Of a stretch of DNA of 64,000 nt, positions 1 to 9,561 are shown piece by piece. The notes beneath the pieces are model-generated. The model worked only from the letters and a program-made list of their open reading frames with translations. It was not told the DNA's origin and did not search any database. Position 1 is the stretch's first letter; each line of letters starts with the position of its first letter. The position numbers were made by a program, and so were the translations under genes. Origin of the DNA: Cutibacterium acnes (GTDB taxonomy: Bacteria > Actinomycetota > Actinomycetes > Propionibacteriales > Propionibacteriaceae); NCBI RefSeq assembly GCF_003030305.1, contig NZ_CP023676.1:1240001-1304000 (forward strand), given 5' to 3'.

Positions 1-666
1 GCGTTGGTCGTATTCCTGGTCTTGGTGATGCTGCAGATTTGGGCCTATTTCCGGCATTGGAAGATGTCTATTGCTGCTTTGGTGGCCCTTTTACACGATC
101 TCATCGTCACCATCGGTATCTATGCGTTGGTTGGATTCACGGTTTCACCGTCAACAGTCATTGGTGTGCTAACGATTCTGGGCTATTCGTTGTACGACAC
201 CGTCGTGGTCTTCGACAAGGTGCGCGAGAACGTCCAGGACATCGACAAGCGTGATTACACCTTTGCTGAGGGCGCTAACCGAGCCGTCAACCAGGTGCTG
301 GTGCGGTCTATTAACACCACCATCGTGGGCGTGCTACCTGTCGCCGCGCTGCTCTTCGCTGGTGCCTTTGTGCTGGGGTCCGGGCCGCTCGAAGACCTTG
401 GTCTGGCCCTGTTCGTCGGAATGATCGTTGGTGCCTACTCTTCGATCTTCATTGCAACCCCGGTGTTTACCCAATTGCGTGAGCACGAGCCAGCCATGAA
501 AGAGCACACCGCGCGTGTTTTGCGTCGTCGTGAGCGGGCCGCTCAGAAGGCACCACGGGTAACCGGTGAGACCGTTGCCGCGGAAGGTCCACGCGACGTT
601 ACGACTATCACCGGGAGCGATCGTCACCAGCCACGTCGTTCTACCCGTGCCGAGAGGAAGAAATGA
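1..666 (+). CDS. secF: Protein translocase subunit SecF (C-terminal part, 5' end outside window)
   Basis: SecF pairs with SecD in the membrane and uses the proton gradient to help the SecYEG channel complete protein export. The visible 221 codons begin inside the gene; the reading frame is open from base 1. They contain the last transmembrane helices of the RND-like fold and the family motif YDTVVVFDKVREN (about residues 65-77 of the visible part), followed by the NTTIVGVLPVAALL helix. The protein ends in a basic cytoplasmic tail rich in Arg and Lys. The stop overlaps the apt start (ATGA), so the two are probably cotranslated. The order secF-apt-relA is standard in Actinobacteria, and secD is expected just upstream of the window. 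Confidence 0.95.
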   Translation, partial: ALVVFLVLVMLQIWAYFRHWKMSIAALVALLHDLIVTIGIYALVGFTVSPSTVIGVLTILGYSLYDTVVVFDKVRENVQDIDKRDYTFAEGANRAVNQVLVRSINTTIVGVLPVAALLFAGAFVLGSGPLEDLGLALFVGMIVGAYSSIFIATPVFTQLREHEPAMKEHTARVLRRRERAAQKAPRVTGETVAAEGPRDVTTITGSDRHQPRRSTRAERKK

Positions 667-1196
667 CCTACTGTAAGGACCTCATTGCCAGCCTGATCCG
701 GGATGTCCCGGACTTTCCGGAGCCCGGGGTCACTTTTAAGGACATCACTCCGCTACTGGCAAATCCCAATGGCTATGCGGCTGCGATCTCTGAACTCGTA
801 GACACTGCTTCTCGTGACGTGGACGTCGTCCTCGGTATGGAGGCACGTGGATTCATGTTCGCCGGGCCGGTAGCTCTCTCCCTCGGAGCCGGATTTGTTC
901 CTGTCCGCAAACCCGGGAAACTTCCTGGTGACGTCTACTCTCAGTCATTCGTGCTGGAGTACGGCTCTGCGACCCTGACAGTCCATCAGGATGCGGTGCA
1001 GCCCGGTTCCAAGGTGCTCATCGTCGATGACGTCCTCGCGACAGCCGGCACAGTTCGCGCTACGGCCTCCCTCGTGGAGCAGTTGGGCGCAGAACTGGTT
1101 GGTGTATCGGTACTCATAGAGCTGTCGGCGCTGGGCGGTCGCGAGAAACTCGATCGCGCCGGAATCGGTCCTGTCAACGCAGTTCTCACAATCTGA
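663..1196 (+). CDS. apt: Adenine phosphoribosyltransferase
   Basis: Salvages adenine by joining it to PRPP to give AMP and pyrophosphate. The 177-residue length is typical. The N-terminus carries the family's PDFPEPGVTFKDITPLL segment (about residues 15-31). The PRPP-binding loop VLIVDDVLATAGT (about 119-131) has the paired acidic residues of type I phosphoribosyltransferases. The ATG overlaps the secF stop codon by four bases. Three bases separate its stop from the next gene. Identification is secure. Confidence 0.96.
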   Translation: MTYCKDLIASLIRDVPDFPEPGVTFKDITPLLANPNGYAAAISELVDTASRDVDVVLGMEARGFMFAGPVALSLGAGFVPVRKPGKLPGDVYSQSFVLEYGSATLTVHQDAVQPGSKVLIVDDVLATAGTVRATASLVEQLGAELVGVSVLIELSALGGREKLDRAGIGPVNAVLTI

Positions 1197-1198
1197 TC

Positions 1199-2293
1199 AT
1201 GGTCTCGGAATCACCCGAATCCTCGGGGCGCCATAGCGTCTTCGAACAGACCGCTCTGGTCAAGCTTCCATTCAAAGCGACTGAACCTTTTTGGGAGCTG
1301 GTTAAGCGGTTGGCCTGGTCGGCGGTATTGCTGCTGATCAGTACGTTGATTGTGTGGGTCGATCGAGACTCGTATGTTGATTCCACCGCTGGAGACGGCG
1401 TCTCGCTCATTGACGCCTTTTACTATTCAACGGTCACCGTCACCACCACGGGTTACGGTGACATCACCCCAGTCGCGCCGCATGCGCGGCTCATTAACGC
1501 CCTCATCATCACGCCGCTACGCATCACTTTCCTGGTGCTGTTAGTTGGTACCACCCTTGAGATGCTGGCCAATGAGGGGCGACGCGGCCTGCTCGATAGT
1601 GCTTGGAGGAAGCGTATGAGGAATCACACCGTCGTCATTGGGTATGGCACGAAAGGTCGAAGCGCGGTCAATACGTTGCGTAACCACGATGTCCCCGTCG
1701 AGAAGATCGTCGTCATTGATTCCCGCCCCTCTGCTGTAGCTGAGGCCAACCGGTCTGGGCTGGCCGCCTTCGAGGGAGACGCCACTCGCCGTGATCTCTT
1801 GAGGCGAGCTGAGATTAGTAAGGCGCGGGAGGTCGTCATTACCCTCAACCGAGACGACTCGGCGATTCTGACGACGCTGACGGTGCGCCAGCTCAACCCG
1901 CGTTGTCACATCGTTGTTTCCGGTCGAGAGGACGAGAACCTCCCGTTGCTGCGCGAATCTGGTGCCGACGCTGTCGTCACATCTGCTGACGCGGTGGGAC
2001 GATTGCTTGGGCTGTCGTCGGTTAACCCGTACGTTGGCACCGTCGTAGACGATTTGTTATCCAGTTCCAAGGGCATGGAAGTCGTTCAGCGAATGGTCTC
2101 CGAGAGCGAGGTGGGCGCACGTCCAGCCGATATTCAAAACGAACGGGTGCTAGCCGTCATTCGAAACGACGTGCTGCGCAACTTCTACGATCCTTCGGTG
2201 GGTCAGCTGCAGGCCGGTGACGTCATCGTGGTCGTGCGCAAAGCGGTTCCACGTCGCCATGAATCACAAACTGAAAGCGACCTGGTGCGCTGA
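1199..2293 (+). CDS. Potassium channel with TrkA-N (RCK) regulatory domain
   Basis: A two-transmembrane potassium channel with a cytoplasmic RCK ring. The selectivity filter TTTGYGD lies at about residues 82-88, between a first helix (about 38-54) and a second (about 98-121). A Rossmann-type nucleotide-binding domain follows, starting VVIGYGTKGRS near residue 145, with an acidic IDSRP strand end; a TrkA-C-like domain closes the protein. At 364 residues it matches MthK-like or Kch-like proteins. It starts two bases after apt, so it is probably in the same transcript. Nothing in the sequence shows which ligand gates it. Confidence 0.9.
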   Translation: MVSESPESSGRHSVFEQTALVKLPFKATEPFWELVKRLAWSAVLLLISTLIVWVDRDSYVDSTAGDGVSLIDAFYYSTVTVTTTGYGDITPVAPHARLINALIITPLRITFLVLLVGTTLEMLANEGRRGLLDSAWRKRMRNHTVVIGYGTKGRSAVNTLRNHDVPVEKIVVIDSRPSAVAEANRSGLAAFEGDATRRDLLRRAEISKAREVVITLNRDDSAILTTLTVRQLNPRCHIVVSGREDENLPLLRESGADAVVTSADAVGRLLGLSSVNPYVGTVVDDLLSSSKGMEVVQRMVSESEVGARPADIQNERVLAVIRNDVLRNFYDPSVGQLQAGDVIVVVRKAVPRRHESQTESDLVR

Positions 2294-2422
2294 GAACAGC
2301 GCTAGAGGACTGACTTTGCTGTCAGCGCTGGTTGCACCTAGCCCTCGGGCAGCACACTCAACCGACACTGAGACGCGGCATACCACTAGAATGAGAGGTC
2401 TAGCTTGCCAGGAGGTGACGCG

Positions 2423-4747
2423 ATGACCGACGATAGCGTCTATGGCCCGTACGGTTCGGGCAAGGGAACCCTGGGCAAGCCGAAGCCCGGCCAACAGCGT
2501 CCCCAGCCCCGTATGCGGATGCGCGAGCGCATTGTCCGGTGGGGGACGCCGAAACCACCAGCACCGACGCAAAGCGTCACGGATCCCTTAATTTCGGTAG
2601 TGCTGGCCAACCACCCCAAGGCCGACACCGCTATCATCGAGCGGGCATATCGCACTGCTGAGCATTACCACCGCGGACAGTCTCGTAAGTCTGGTGACCC
2701 CTACATCACACATCCACTTGCAGTGACGATGATCCTCGCTGAGCTTGGCATGGACGAGCGGACTCTATGCGCCGGCCTCCTGCACGACACCGTCGAAGAC
2801 ACGTCCTACACCAACGAACAGCTCACTGCTGATTTCGGTGAAGAAATCGCCCTTCTCGTCGATGGGGTCACTAAGCTCGACAAAGTCCAATATGGGGATT
2901 CTGCGAAAGCTGAGACCATTCGCAAGATGGTCATCGCGATGAGCCGAGATATTCGGGTTCTCGTCATCAAGCTGGCAGATCGGCTGCATAATATGCGCAC
3001 GTTAGGGTTTCTACGTCCCGATAAGCAAAACCGTATTGCCAAGGAAACCCTCGAGATTTTCGCCCCGCTAGCTCACCGCCTTGGGATGAATGCCATCAAG
3101 TGGGAGCTGGAAGACCTGTGCTTCTCCACCCTTAACCCGAAGCTCTACGACGAGATCGTCCATATGGTTGCGGAGCGGGCTCCGCAACGGGAAGCCCAAC
3201 TCAAAGATGTCATCACAATCGTTCGTCAGGACCTTGACGAAGCAGGCATCAAGGCCATCGTCTACGGACGACCGAAGCATTACTACTCGATCTATCAAAA
3301 GATGGTGGTACGGGGCCGGGATTTCTCTGACATCTACGACCTCACCGGTCTGCGCATCCTTGTCGACACTCCACGCGATTGTTACGCAGCCCTCGGTGTC
3401 ATGCACGTGCGATGGAACCCTCTTCCGGGTCGGTTTAAGGACTACATCGCGATGCCCAAGTACAACATGTACCAGTCTTTGCACACCACGGTGTTGGGGC
3501 CGGGCGGCCAGCCGGTCGAGTTGCAGATCCGCACTCACGAGATGCACCGGCGTGCTGAGTATGGTGTAGCAGCCCACTGGAAGTATAAGGAAAACCCCAA
3601 TGCTGTCGGTCGGGGGATTCAGCCTGACGGCACAGATCTTTCGTGGGTGCAGTCTCTCAACCAGTGGTCCAAGGAGGAATCTGATCCCAGCGAGTTCCTG
3701 GACTCGCTGCGCTTCGAGATTAACTCTCGCGAGGTGTATGTCTTTACCCCCAAGGGCGATGTTATGAGCCTTCCTCAGGGCGCCACTCCGGTTGACTTCG
3801 CCTATGCCGTCCATACCGAGGTTGGTCACCGCTGTATTGGCGCCAGGGTGAACGGCAAACTTGTCACCCTCGATACCAAACTTAACAACGGCGACGTCAT
3901 CGATATCCTCACGTCGAACGCGCCTGATGCGAGTCCCAGTCGTGACTGGCTGGGGTTCATCGCTTCTCCCCGTGCTCGTTCCAAGATTAAGTCTTACTTC
4001 ACTAAGGAGCGCCGCGAGGAGTCCATTGAAGCCGGCAAGGACGCTATCGCAAAGCAGCTACGTCAAGCCGGTGTGCCGTTACAGTCGTTGCTAACTGTCG
4101 AATACCTCACCGCGGTGGCCGACGACCTCCGGGTGCCCGGCATCAACGCCTTGTATGCGGCGGTAGGAGAGCACAACGCCAGCGCCCAGTCCGTCGTCGA
4201 GAAGCTCATCGCGTTGGGTGGCGGCCCGGAAGAGGCTACCGCTGACGTCGAGGAAGAACTGGCGGTTGGCGTCAAGGCGCCGCGTCGTCGTCGCAGTAGC
4301 GAAACTGGGGTTATGGTCGACGGCGACCCGGATATGCTCGTCAAGCTGGCTCGGTGCTGTACCCCGCTGCCCGGCGATCCCATCATGGGGTTCGTGACGC
4401 GCTATGACGGGGTTTCAGTACATCGAACGGATTGCTCCAATGCCAAGAATCTTCTTGAGCACCCGGAGCGCATCGTTTCGGTGTCGTGGTCTGATGATCG
4501 GCAAGAGAGCTATCAGGTCACTATCCAGGTGGAAGGCCTTGATCGTGCCGGTTTGTTGGTCGATACCTTTCGGGTTTTCGCCGAGCAGGGGGTAAGCGTC
4601 ATTTCAGCCAATATGAGTACCTCAAAGTCTCATCTCGCTCGATTGCGGCTTACCTTCGAAGCCCCCGATCCGACTCACCTCAAGCACCTTACTGAGTCGA
4701 TTCGTCGAATCTCGGGAGTTTACGACGTCTTCCGTGTAAAGTCTTGA
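2423..4747 (+). CDS. relA: Bifunctional (p)ppGpp synthetase/hydrolase RelA/SpoT
   Basis: Makes (p)ppGpp from GTP or GDP plus ATP and degrades it, setting the stringent response. The start is taken as ATG 2423 because AGGAGGTGA lies at 2410-2418 at the right distance; an in-frame TTG at 2405 has no such site. From this start it is 774 aa, normal for actinobacterial Rel. Domains in order are an HD hydrolase (HRGQSRKSGDPYITHP and LLHDTVEDT), a nucleotidyltransferase synthetase (YDLTGLRILVDT, then YQSLHTTV), a TGS domain (VYVFTPKGDVMSLPQGATPVDFAY is its start), and a C-terminal ACT domain. The intact HD signature supports a bifunctional enzyme. A 130-base gap after the channel gene leaves room for its own promoter. 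Confidence 0.96.
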   Translation: MTDDSVYGPYGSGKGTLGKPKPGQQRPQPRMRMRERIVRWGTPKPPAPTQSVTDPLISVVLANHPKADTAIIERAYRTAEHYHRGQSRKSGDPYITHPLAVTMILAELGMDERTLCAGLLHDTVEDTSYTNEQLTADFGEEIALLVDGVTKLDKVQYGDSAKAETIRKMVIAMSRDIRVLVIKLADRLHNMRTLGFLRPDKQNRIAKETLEIFAPLAHRLGMNAIKWELEDLCFSTLNPKLYDEIVHMVAERAPQREAQLKDVITIVRQDLDEAGIKAIVYGRPKHYYSIYQKMVVRGRDFSDIYDLTGLRILVDTPRDCYAALGVMHVRWNPLPGRFKDYIAMPKYNMYQSLHTTVLGPGGQPVELQIRTHEMHRRAEYGVAAHWKYKENPNAVGRGIQPDGTDLSWVQSLNQWSKEESDPSEFLDSLRFEINSREVYVFTPKGDVMSLPQGATPVDFAYAVHTEVGHRCIGARVNGKLVTLDTKLNNGDVIDILTSNAPDASPSRDWLGFIASPRARSKIKSYFTKERREESIEAGKDAIAKQLRQAGVPLQSLLTVEYLTAVADDLRVPGINALYAAVGEHNASAQSVVEKLIALGGGPEEATADVEEELAVGVKAPRRRRSSETGVMVDGDPDMLVKLARCCTPLPGDPIMGFVTRYDGVSVHRTDCSNAKNLLEHPERIVSVSWSDDRQESYQVTIQVEGLDRAGLLVDTFRVFAEQGVSVISANMSTSKSHLARLRLTFEAPDPTHLKHLTESIRRISGVYDVFRVKS

Positions 4748-4765
4748 AGGTTGCCCAGAACACCA

Positions 4766-4799
4766 ACGGCCCCGGATCTGGGAAGTGTTCCGAGGCCGT
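4766..4799. terminator. Hairpin between convergent relA and DUF349 gene
   Basis: Inverted repeat: ACGGCC-C-CGGA at 4766-4776 pairs with TCCG-A-GGCCGT at 4789-4799 around a 12-base loop, with one mismatch. It sits in the 64-base gap between two convergent genes, so it could end transcripts from both sides. There is no clear T-run on either side, so activity is inferred from position and pairing only. Confidence 0.45.
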
Positions 4800-4811
4800 C
4801 AGCGGTGACCA

Positions 4812-6056
4812 TCAGGCGCTAAACTCGTCGAGTGCCTTCTGAGCCTCGTCGAGCCAGGTCTGGTAGGTCTTGATCGATTCGCGAGCCTTGTCGGCATCCT
4901 TAGTACGACCAGCGGCCTCAGCTTTCTCGACCTGGGCGTTCAGCTTGTCGATGTGGGCGCTGAACATATCGACGGTGGCGCGAGCACGTTCGCGAGCCTG
5001 CGGATCGGTGCGTTTCCATTCGGCTTCCTCAGCGGAGTGGACCTGACGCTCCAAGTCACGGACGCGGGCGTCAATACGTTTCATGGCGTCGCGAGGAACT
5101 CGACCAACCTCATTGAATTTTTCGAGGAATGCGCGGAGCTTGACCTTGGCCTCTTCAATGTCCTTGACGGGCAGAATATCCTTTTCTGCTTCGTCAAGGA
5201 GCTGCTCTTTGACCTCCTGGTTACCGCGGTATTCTTCGTCCTGCTGGCTTTGAGCCGCGGTGCGGGCATCGAAGAACGTGTCCTGGATAGCGCGGAACTC
5301 CTTCCAGAGCTTGTCATCGACATCGCGGGGAGCAGGTCCGGCGGCCTTCCATCGGTTCATGAGGTCGCGGAACTGGCGAGAGGTCTCGCCCCAGGCGGTC
5401 GACTCGGCCAGCGGACGAGCCTCCTCAATGATGTGCTCCTTGACGACGCGGGCGCGCTCGCGCAGGTGGTTCTGCTCAGCCATGTGCTGCTTGCGACGAC
5501 GGGTAAATGCGGTGCGAGCACCGGAAAAACGGTGCCACAACTCGTCGTCAGTCGTCTTGTCGATACGGGGGAGAAGGCGCCACTGGTCAAGTAGATCGCG
5601 AAACTTTCCAATGCCACCACGCCAGTCACTGCCAGCAGCAATAGCCTCTGCCTGGGCTACCATTTCCTCCTTAGCTTGCTTGGCGCGGGCCTTAGCTTCA
5701 GCGCGCTCCTCACGGCGGGTCTCCGCCTTGGCGTCAATAGTGGGGGTCAATGCCTCCACTCGGGCTGCGAGAGATTCCAGATCGCCAACGGCATTGGCCT
5801 CACGGATAGATGTGACGAGTTTACTGGCGGCCGACCGTGCCTCCTCCGGCGAGGCGGTGCCCGAGCTCACTCGTGATTCCAGCAGCGACACCTCGGTCTC
5901 GAGGGCGCGATAGCGGCGCACGAAGAATTCAAGGGCTTCCTCGCTAGTGGAGTCCGGCACCTGGCCGACAGACCTCTCCCCGTCACTAGTTCGGACGTAA
6001 ACGGTGCCGTCATCATCGACGCGGCCGAAGGACTGCGGAGCTTGTGCGTGACTCAT
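4812..6056 (-). CDS. DUF349 domain-containing protein
   Basis: A 414-residue soluble, strongly helical and charged protein with tandem DUF349 units, recognisable by repeated W-R/K-...-G-P/R-...-D-D-LW-F segments (for example DQWRLLPRIDKTTDDELWHRF and MNRWKAAGPAPRDVDDKLW). The C-terminal third is rich in Ala, Glu and Lys and probably coiled coil. The start is placed at the ATG at 6056 (MSHAQAPQSF); upstream in-frame codons would run into the oppositely oriented neighbour. Family members have no established biochemical function that I can assign here. It is convergent with relA and diverges from the metallo-hydrolase gene, with starts only 31 bases apart. Confidence 0.85.
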   Translation of the reverse strand: MSHAQAPQSFGRVDDDGTVYVRTSDGERSVGQVPDSTSEEALEFFVRRYRALETEVSLLESRVSSGTASPEEARSAASKLVTSIREANAVGDLESLAARVEALTPTIDAKAETRREERAEAKARAKQAKEEMVAQAEAIAAGSDWRGGIGKFRDLLDQWRLLPRIDKTTDDELWHRFSGARTAFTRRRKQHMAEQNHLRERARVVKEHIIEEARPLAESTAWGETSRQFRDLMNRWKAAGPAPRDVDDKLWKEFRAIQDTFFDARTAAQSQQDEEYRGNQEVKEQLLDEAEKDILPVKDIEEAKVKLRAFLEKFNEVGRVPRDAMKRIDARVRDLERQVHSAEEAEWKRTDPQARERARATVDMFSAHIDKLNAQVEKAEAAGRTKDADKARESIKTYQTWLDEAQKALDEFSA

Positions 6057-6087
6057 ACGCCCCATCTTGCCCGATAAACTGCCAAAC

Positions 6088-6759
6088 GTGTTCATCGCGT
6101 CCTTTATCACAGGTCCTTTTCAGACCAATTGCTATCTGTTAGCGCGCGAACAGGGGTCTGAGTGCGTCATCGTCGATCCCGGTATGGGCGCTGAAGAGTT
6201 CCTTGGTGATGCCCTGAGAACCCATCATCTCGTTCCAGTGGCGATCGCTGTGACCCACGGCCACATCGACCATATTGGTTCTGCTCGACAGGTCGGGGAC
6301 GAGTACGGCATCCCGGTGCTGTGCCCTCGTGACGACCGTCACCTGCTCAGCGACCCGATGGCCGGGCTCTCCGACTTCGCCCGCCCGCTTATCGAACAGT
6401 GGTATGGGTCGACGACCCTGCGTGAGCCAGAACAAGTCGTCGACGTCGAGCCCTTCTCCCATCACCAGTTCGCCAACCTCGACCTGGAGTTCTTGCATGC
6501 ACCGGGCCACACCCCGGGTTGTTCCATGATTCGTACGATCGACGCCGAGTTCGGTCCCATCGTCATGTCAGGAGACGTCGTTTTTGCCGGATCTATCGGA
6601 CGTACTGACATGCCAGGCGGCGACCCTGCCCAGATGTCACACAGCCTCTCCGACGTCGTGTGGTCCCTGGATGATTCCACTTATGTGCTGCCCGGACACG
6701 GCGGACCAACGACGATGGCCAATGAACGTCTGACCAATCCGTTCTTGGGGCGCCGCTAG
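6088..6759 (+). CDS. Metallo-beta-lactamase-fold hydrolase (glyoxalase II-like)
   Basis: A 223-residue zinc hydrolase of the glyoxalase II/YcbL type. The metal-binding motif THGHIDHIG (about residues 56-64) and later His and Asp ligands (APGHTPGCS, SGDVVFAGSIGRTD, LPGHGG) are all present. The GTG at 6088 is chosen as start because family members begin FIASF...QTNCYLL; an upstream TTG at 6067 would extend into the leader shared with the DUF349 gene. In Actinobacteria this gene often stands before hisS, as here. The substrate, a thioester such as lactoylglutathione or another thiol adduct, cannot be told from sequence. Confidence 0.88.
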   Translation: MFIASFITGPFQTNCYLLAREQGSECVIVDPGMGAEEFLGDALRTHHLVPVAIAVTHGHIDHIGSARQVGDEYGIPVLCPRDDRHLLSDPMAGLSDFARPLIEQWYGSTTLREPEQVVDVEPFSHHQFANLDLEFLHAPGHTPGCSMIRTIDAEFGPIVMSGDVVFAGSIGRTDMPGGDPAQMSHSLSDVVWSLDDSTYVLPGHGGPTTMANERLTNPFLGRR

Positions 6760-6858
6760 GCCTCACCGCATGCGAATGCACCCGATCGCCCTCAGACTGG
6801 CACAATAAAGGCTGCGGGGTGACCCGCTGTTGTACTCAACTTTTCGAAGGATTTCCTC

Positions 6859-8223
6859 ATGGCCCGTCTCAAGCCCCTGTCCGGTTTTCCCGAGTTCCTG
6901 CCCTCAGGACAGATGGTAGAGAACCATGTGACCCGGATTCTTGAGGAGACCTTCGAGCTTCATGGCTTCGCACCGATTCGTACTCGCGCCGTCGAGCCGA
7001 TGGAACAGCTCACTCGCAAGGGAGAGATCGACAAAGAAGTCTACGTCGTCGACCGGCTGCACGCCGACTCGCACGACACGCGTTCCGGGAAGGATCGCCT
7101 TGGCCTGCACTTCGACCTGACCGTCCCGTTTGCACGTTACGTACTGGAGAATGCTGGACATCTGTATTTCCCGTTTCGCCGGTACCAGATTCAGAAAGTG
7201 TGGCGTGGCGAGCGTCCGCAGGAGGGTCGCTACCGCGAGTTCACCCAGGCCGATATCGACATTGTTGGCGACCAGACCCTTGCGGAGCACCACGATGTCG
7301 AAACCCCGCTAGTGATGCTGTCAGCCCTTGAACGACTGCACACTGAGCTGGGATTTCCGACCGTTACGATGCACGTCAACAACCGCAAGCTCTCCGAAGG
7401 GTTCTATCGCGGGCTCGGCATCGCCGATCCGATGGCGGTGCTACAGCGGGTCGACAAGTACGACAAGATTGGCCCGGACGCCGTCCGCAAACTGCTTGTC
7501 GACGAGTTGAACCTTTCTGATGACGCCGCGGCTAAGTGCGTCGCTCTGGCCTCGATTCAGTCGGTGGACGACTCCTTTATTGCCAAGGTACGCGAGTTGG
7601 GGGTGGCCAATGACATGCTCGAAGAGGGCCTGGACTCCCTCAACCGGGTAGTTGCTGCCGTTAATAAGGCGGTTCCCGGACGCATGGTTGCCAACCTCAA
7701 AATCGCGCGCGGGCTCGACTACTACACCGGAACCGTCTACGAAACTGAGCTCACCGGTCACGAGTCGATGGGTTCAGTCTGCTCGGGAGGTCGTTATGAG
7801 TCCCTTGCCTCCGATGGTAAACATGTCTACCCGGGTGTGGGCATCTCTCTGGGCCTCACCCGTTTGCTGGCGCCGATCCTTTCCCGCGGCGAGCTGTCTT
7901 CCTCACGTTCGGTTCCTTCGGCGGTTCTCGTTGCCGTTAATACTGAGGAGGATCGCGCTACTTCGGAGGTCATCGCTTCCGCATTGCGTTCCCGCGGCAT
8001 CCCATGCGAGGTAGCTCCGAAGGCTGACAAGTTCGGGAAGCAGATCAAGCATGCTGATCGTCGCGGCATACCATTTGTGTGGTTCCCAGGCGTCAAACAC
8101 GCCGACTACCGTGACGCCGACACCGTCAAGGACATTCGGTCGGGCGATCAGGTTGAGGCTGATGCTGGGGCGTGGAACCCGCCTACCGAAGACCTTCATC
8201 CCGGTGTGATCGGTACCTGGTGA
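6859..8223 (+). CDS. hisS: Histidyl-tRNA synthetase
   Basis: Class II synthetase that charges tRNA-His. The 454 residues include class II motif 2 with the GRYREFTQADIDIVG stretch, the histidine-binding HisA signature GLDYYTGTVYE, a GVGISLGLTRL motif 3 and a C-terminal anticodon-binding domain. It starts at ATG 6859, 99 bases after the metallo-hydrolase, with a purine-rich GAAGGA at 6846-6851 as ribosome-binding site. Confidence 0.96.
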   Translation: MARLKPLSGFPEFLPSGQMVENHVTRILEETFELHGFAPIRTRAVEPMEQLTRKGEIDKEVYVVDRLHADSHDTRSGKDRLGLHFDLTVPFARYVLENAGHLYFPFRRYQIQKVWRGERPQEGRYREFTQADIDIVGDQTLAEHHDVETPLVMLSALERLHTELGFPTVTMHVNNRKLSEGFYRGLGIADPMAVLQRVDKYDKIGPDAVRKLLVDELNLSDDAAAKCVALASIQSVDDSFIAKVRELGVANDMLEEGLDSLNRVVAAVNKAVPGRMVANLKIARGLDYYTGTVYETELTGHESMGSVCSGGRYESLASDGKHVYPGVGISLGLTRLLAPILSRGELSSSRSVPSAVLVAVNTEEDRATSEVIASALRSRGIPCEVAPKADKFGKQIKHADRRGIPFVWFPGVKHADYRDADTVKDIRSGDQVEADAGAWNPPTEDLHPGVIGTW

Positions 8224-8240
8224 CCTCAGGCCAGGATGGC

Positions 8241-8257
8241 TCCCAGTAAACCTGGGA
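8241..8257. terminator. Weak hairpin between convergent hisS and DUF998 gene
   Basis: TCCCAG at 8241-8246 pairs with CTGGGA at 8252-8257 around a five-base loop, inside the 56-base gap between convergent genes. There is no T-run. Position is the main support for a terminator role. Confidence 0.3.
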
Positions 8258-8279
8258 CCTTACGACCGCGTGAGGGAAC

Positions 8280-8972
8280 TCAGCAGGAGCGCGCGCGATC
8301 TTGAACACGCGCCGTGACGATGTCATCAGCAGCGAGAATGAGCCACCACAGCGTTCCCAGTCCCAAGCTGAATCGCTGCCAGATTCCCGTGTAGTCCATC
8401 GGTGTGCCGACAAACCAACCTACGGCACCGATGCCGTTGAGGAGGGTAAAAACCACCCAAGCCCACGTCACCACAAGGCCGAATCCGCGGAATCTCGTCA
8501 TGGTCGAGTTGAGCAGCAGGATCGGTAGCGCGAATCCGACGACGACAATCGTCGAGGTCCCGACGTGGACTATGTGGTTCACACTGACGTGTCCGGCCTC
8601 TTCAGCAGCCATGCACGCTTGGGAACGAGTGGGAGAGCAGTCCATCGTAACCAGGGCATCGAGGACACTGAAGAACCCTCCTGCAACGAAGCCGACTCCC
8701 GACCATCCCTGACGTCCGAGGGGGCGGTGTCGGGCCCACACGAGAGTTGCCAGACCTGCCAGACACAGCAATGTCCCCATGATGACATCGGTGGTCTGGA
8801 AGAGGTAACGCCACGGCTGATCACGCGCCGAATACTCCGAAACGAATGCGTGCAGCTGGCTCATGGCCGGGTTGAGCACTCCCGCGAAGGCCCAGGTAAG
8901 CGAGGCAAGCGAGGCGAGGACGAGGAAGGTAGCGCGCCAGCGTCGGCAGGTCACCTCACGACGATCAGTCAT
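8280..8972 (-). CDS. DUF998 family integral membrane protein
   Basis: About 230 residues with six or so hydrophobic helices. The N-terminal FLVLASLASLTWAFAGVLNP, the loop Q-PWRYLFQTTDVIMG and the DCSPT/SQACMA segment resemble the DUF998 family of polytopic membrane proteins, whose function is not established. The chosen start (MTDRREVTC) overlaps the stop of the upstream GNAT gene by eight bases, suggesting translational coupling. An in-frame ATG at 9011 would overlap the GNAT gene by far more. Confidence 0.75.
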   Translation of the reverse strand: MTDRREVTCRRWRATFLVLASLASLTWAFAGVLNPAMSQLHAFVSEYSARDQPWRYLFQTTDVIMGTLLCLAGLATLVWARHRPLGRQGWSGVGFVAGGFFSVLDALVTMDCSPTRSQACMAAEEAGHVSVNHIVHVGTSTIVVVGFALPILLLNSTMTRFRGFGLVVTWAWVVFTLLNGIGAVGWFVGTPMDYTGIWQRFSLGLGTLWWLILAADDIVTARVQDRARSC

Positions 8973-9528
8973 CAGCCTGCTGGCCTCTCCATTCGCTGCG
9001 CAGCAGGCCATGGTACTGGGAGTCTCGTGGGCCGCACGAACCGATCACGCAGGCTCGCCGCAACCCTTCGGTGACCATTCCCGCCTTCTCCATTACTCTC
9101 CCGGAGGCAATGTTCGCCGGATCGTGGCGAGCCTCAACCTTGTTGACCTTGGCGATGTCGAACAAGTAAGACATCACCGCTTTGACCGTTTCGGTCGCGT
9201 AGCCATGATTCCACCAGCGTCTGCCAAAGCAGTAGCCCAGCTCGGCGAGGTTGACTCTCCTATCAACGTTGACCACAGCAATCTGGCCGATGATGACCTC
9301 GTCCAGCCACACTGCCCAATTGAAGGTGGCGGGGTCGTCGTAGCCGCGTACCCAACCGGTCAGCAGCAACCGGGTCGCGTCGACGTTGGGATGCGGCGGC
9401 CAGGTCACAAACCGGGTGGCCTCGGTGTCACTAGCCAAGTTGTCGTACATCTGTTGGGCGTCGTCAACTGACCATCGGCGGAGCACCAGCCGATCAGTGT
9501 GGATCGGACGTGTGCCAACCAGTTTCAT
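8965..9528 (-). CDS. GNAT family N-acetyltransferase (RimJ/RimL-like)
   Basis: 187 residues in the RimJ/RimL subgroup. The N-terminus TDRLVLRRWSVDDA is characteristic, as is the middle YCFGRRWWNHGYATETVKAV segment, which holds the acetyl-CoA pyrophosphate-binding loop, and the later ASGRVMEKAGM. The acceptor is unknown; relatives acetylate ribosomal protein N-termini or small molecules. The start at ATG 9528 (MKLVGTRPI) was chosen from the family pattern, since the ribosome-binding site is weak. It is the first gene of a two-gene unit with the DUF998 protein. Confidence 0.85.
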   Translation of the reverse strand: MKLVGTRPIHTDRLVLRRWSVDDAQQMYDNLASDTEATRFVTWPPHPNVDATRLLLTGWVRGYDDPATFNWAVWLDEVIIGQIAVVNVDRRVNLAELGYCFGRRWWNHGYATETVKAVMSYLFDIAKVNKVEARHDPANIASGRVMEKAGMVTEGLRRACVIGSCGPRDSQYHGLLRSEWRGQQADD

Positions 9529-9561
9529 GACGGTGACAATAGCACCGGGTCCCAAGGACCC

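Noticed and set aside
3068..3829. Long open frame on the minus strand (253 codons) inside relA
   Set aside because: It is antisense to a well-conserved enzyme, has no ribosome-binding site or domain, and arises from the high-GC codon pattern.
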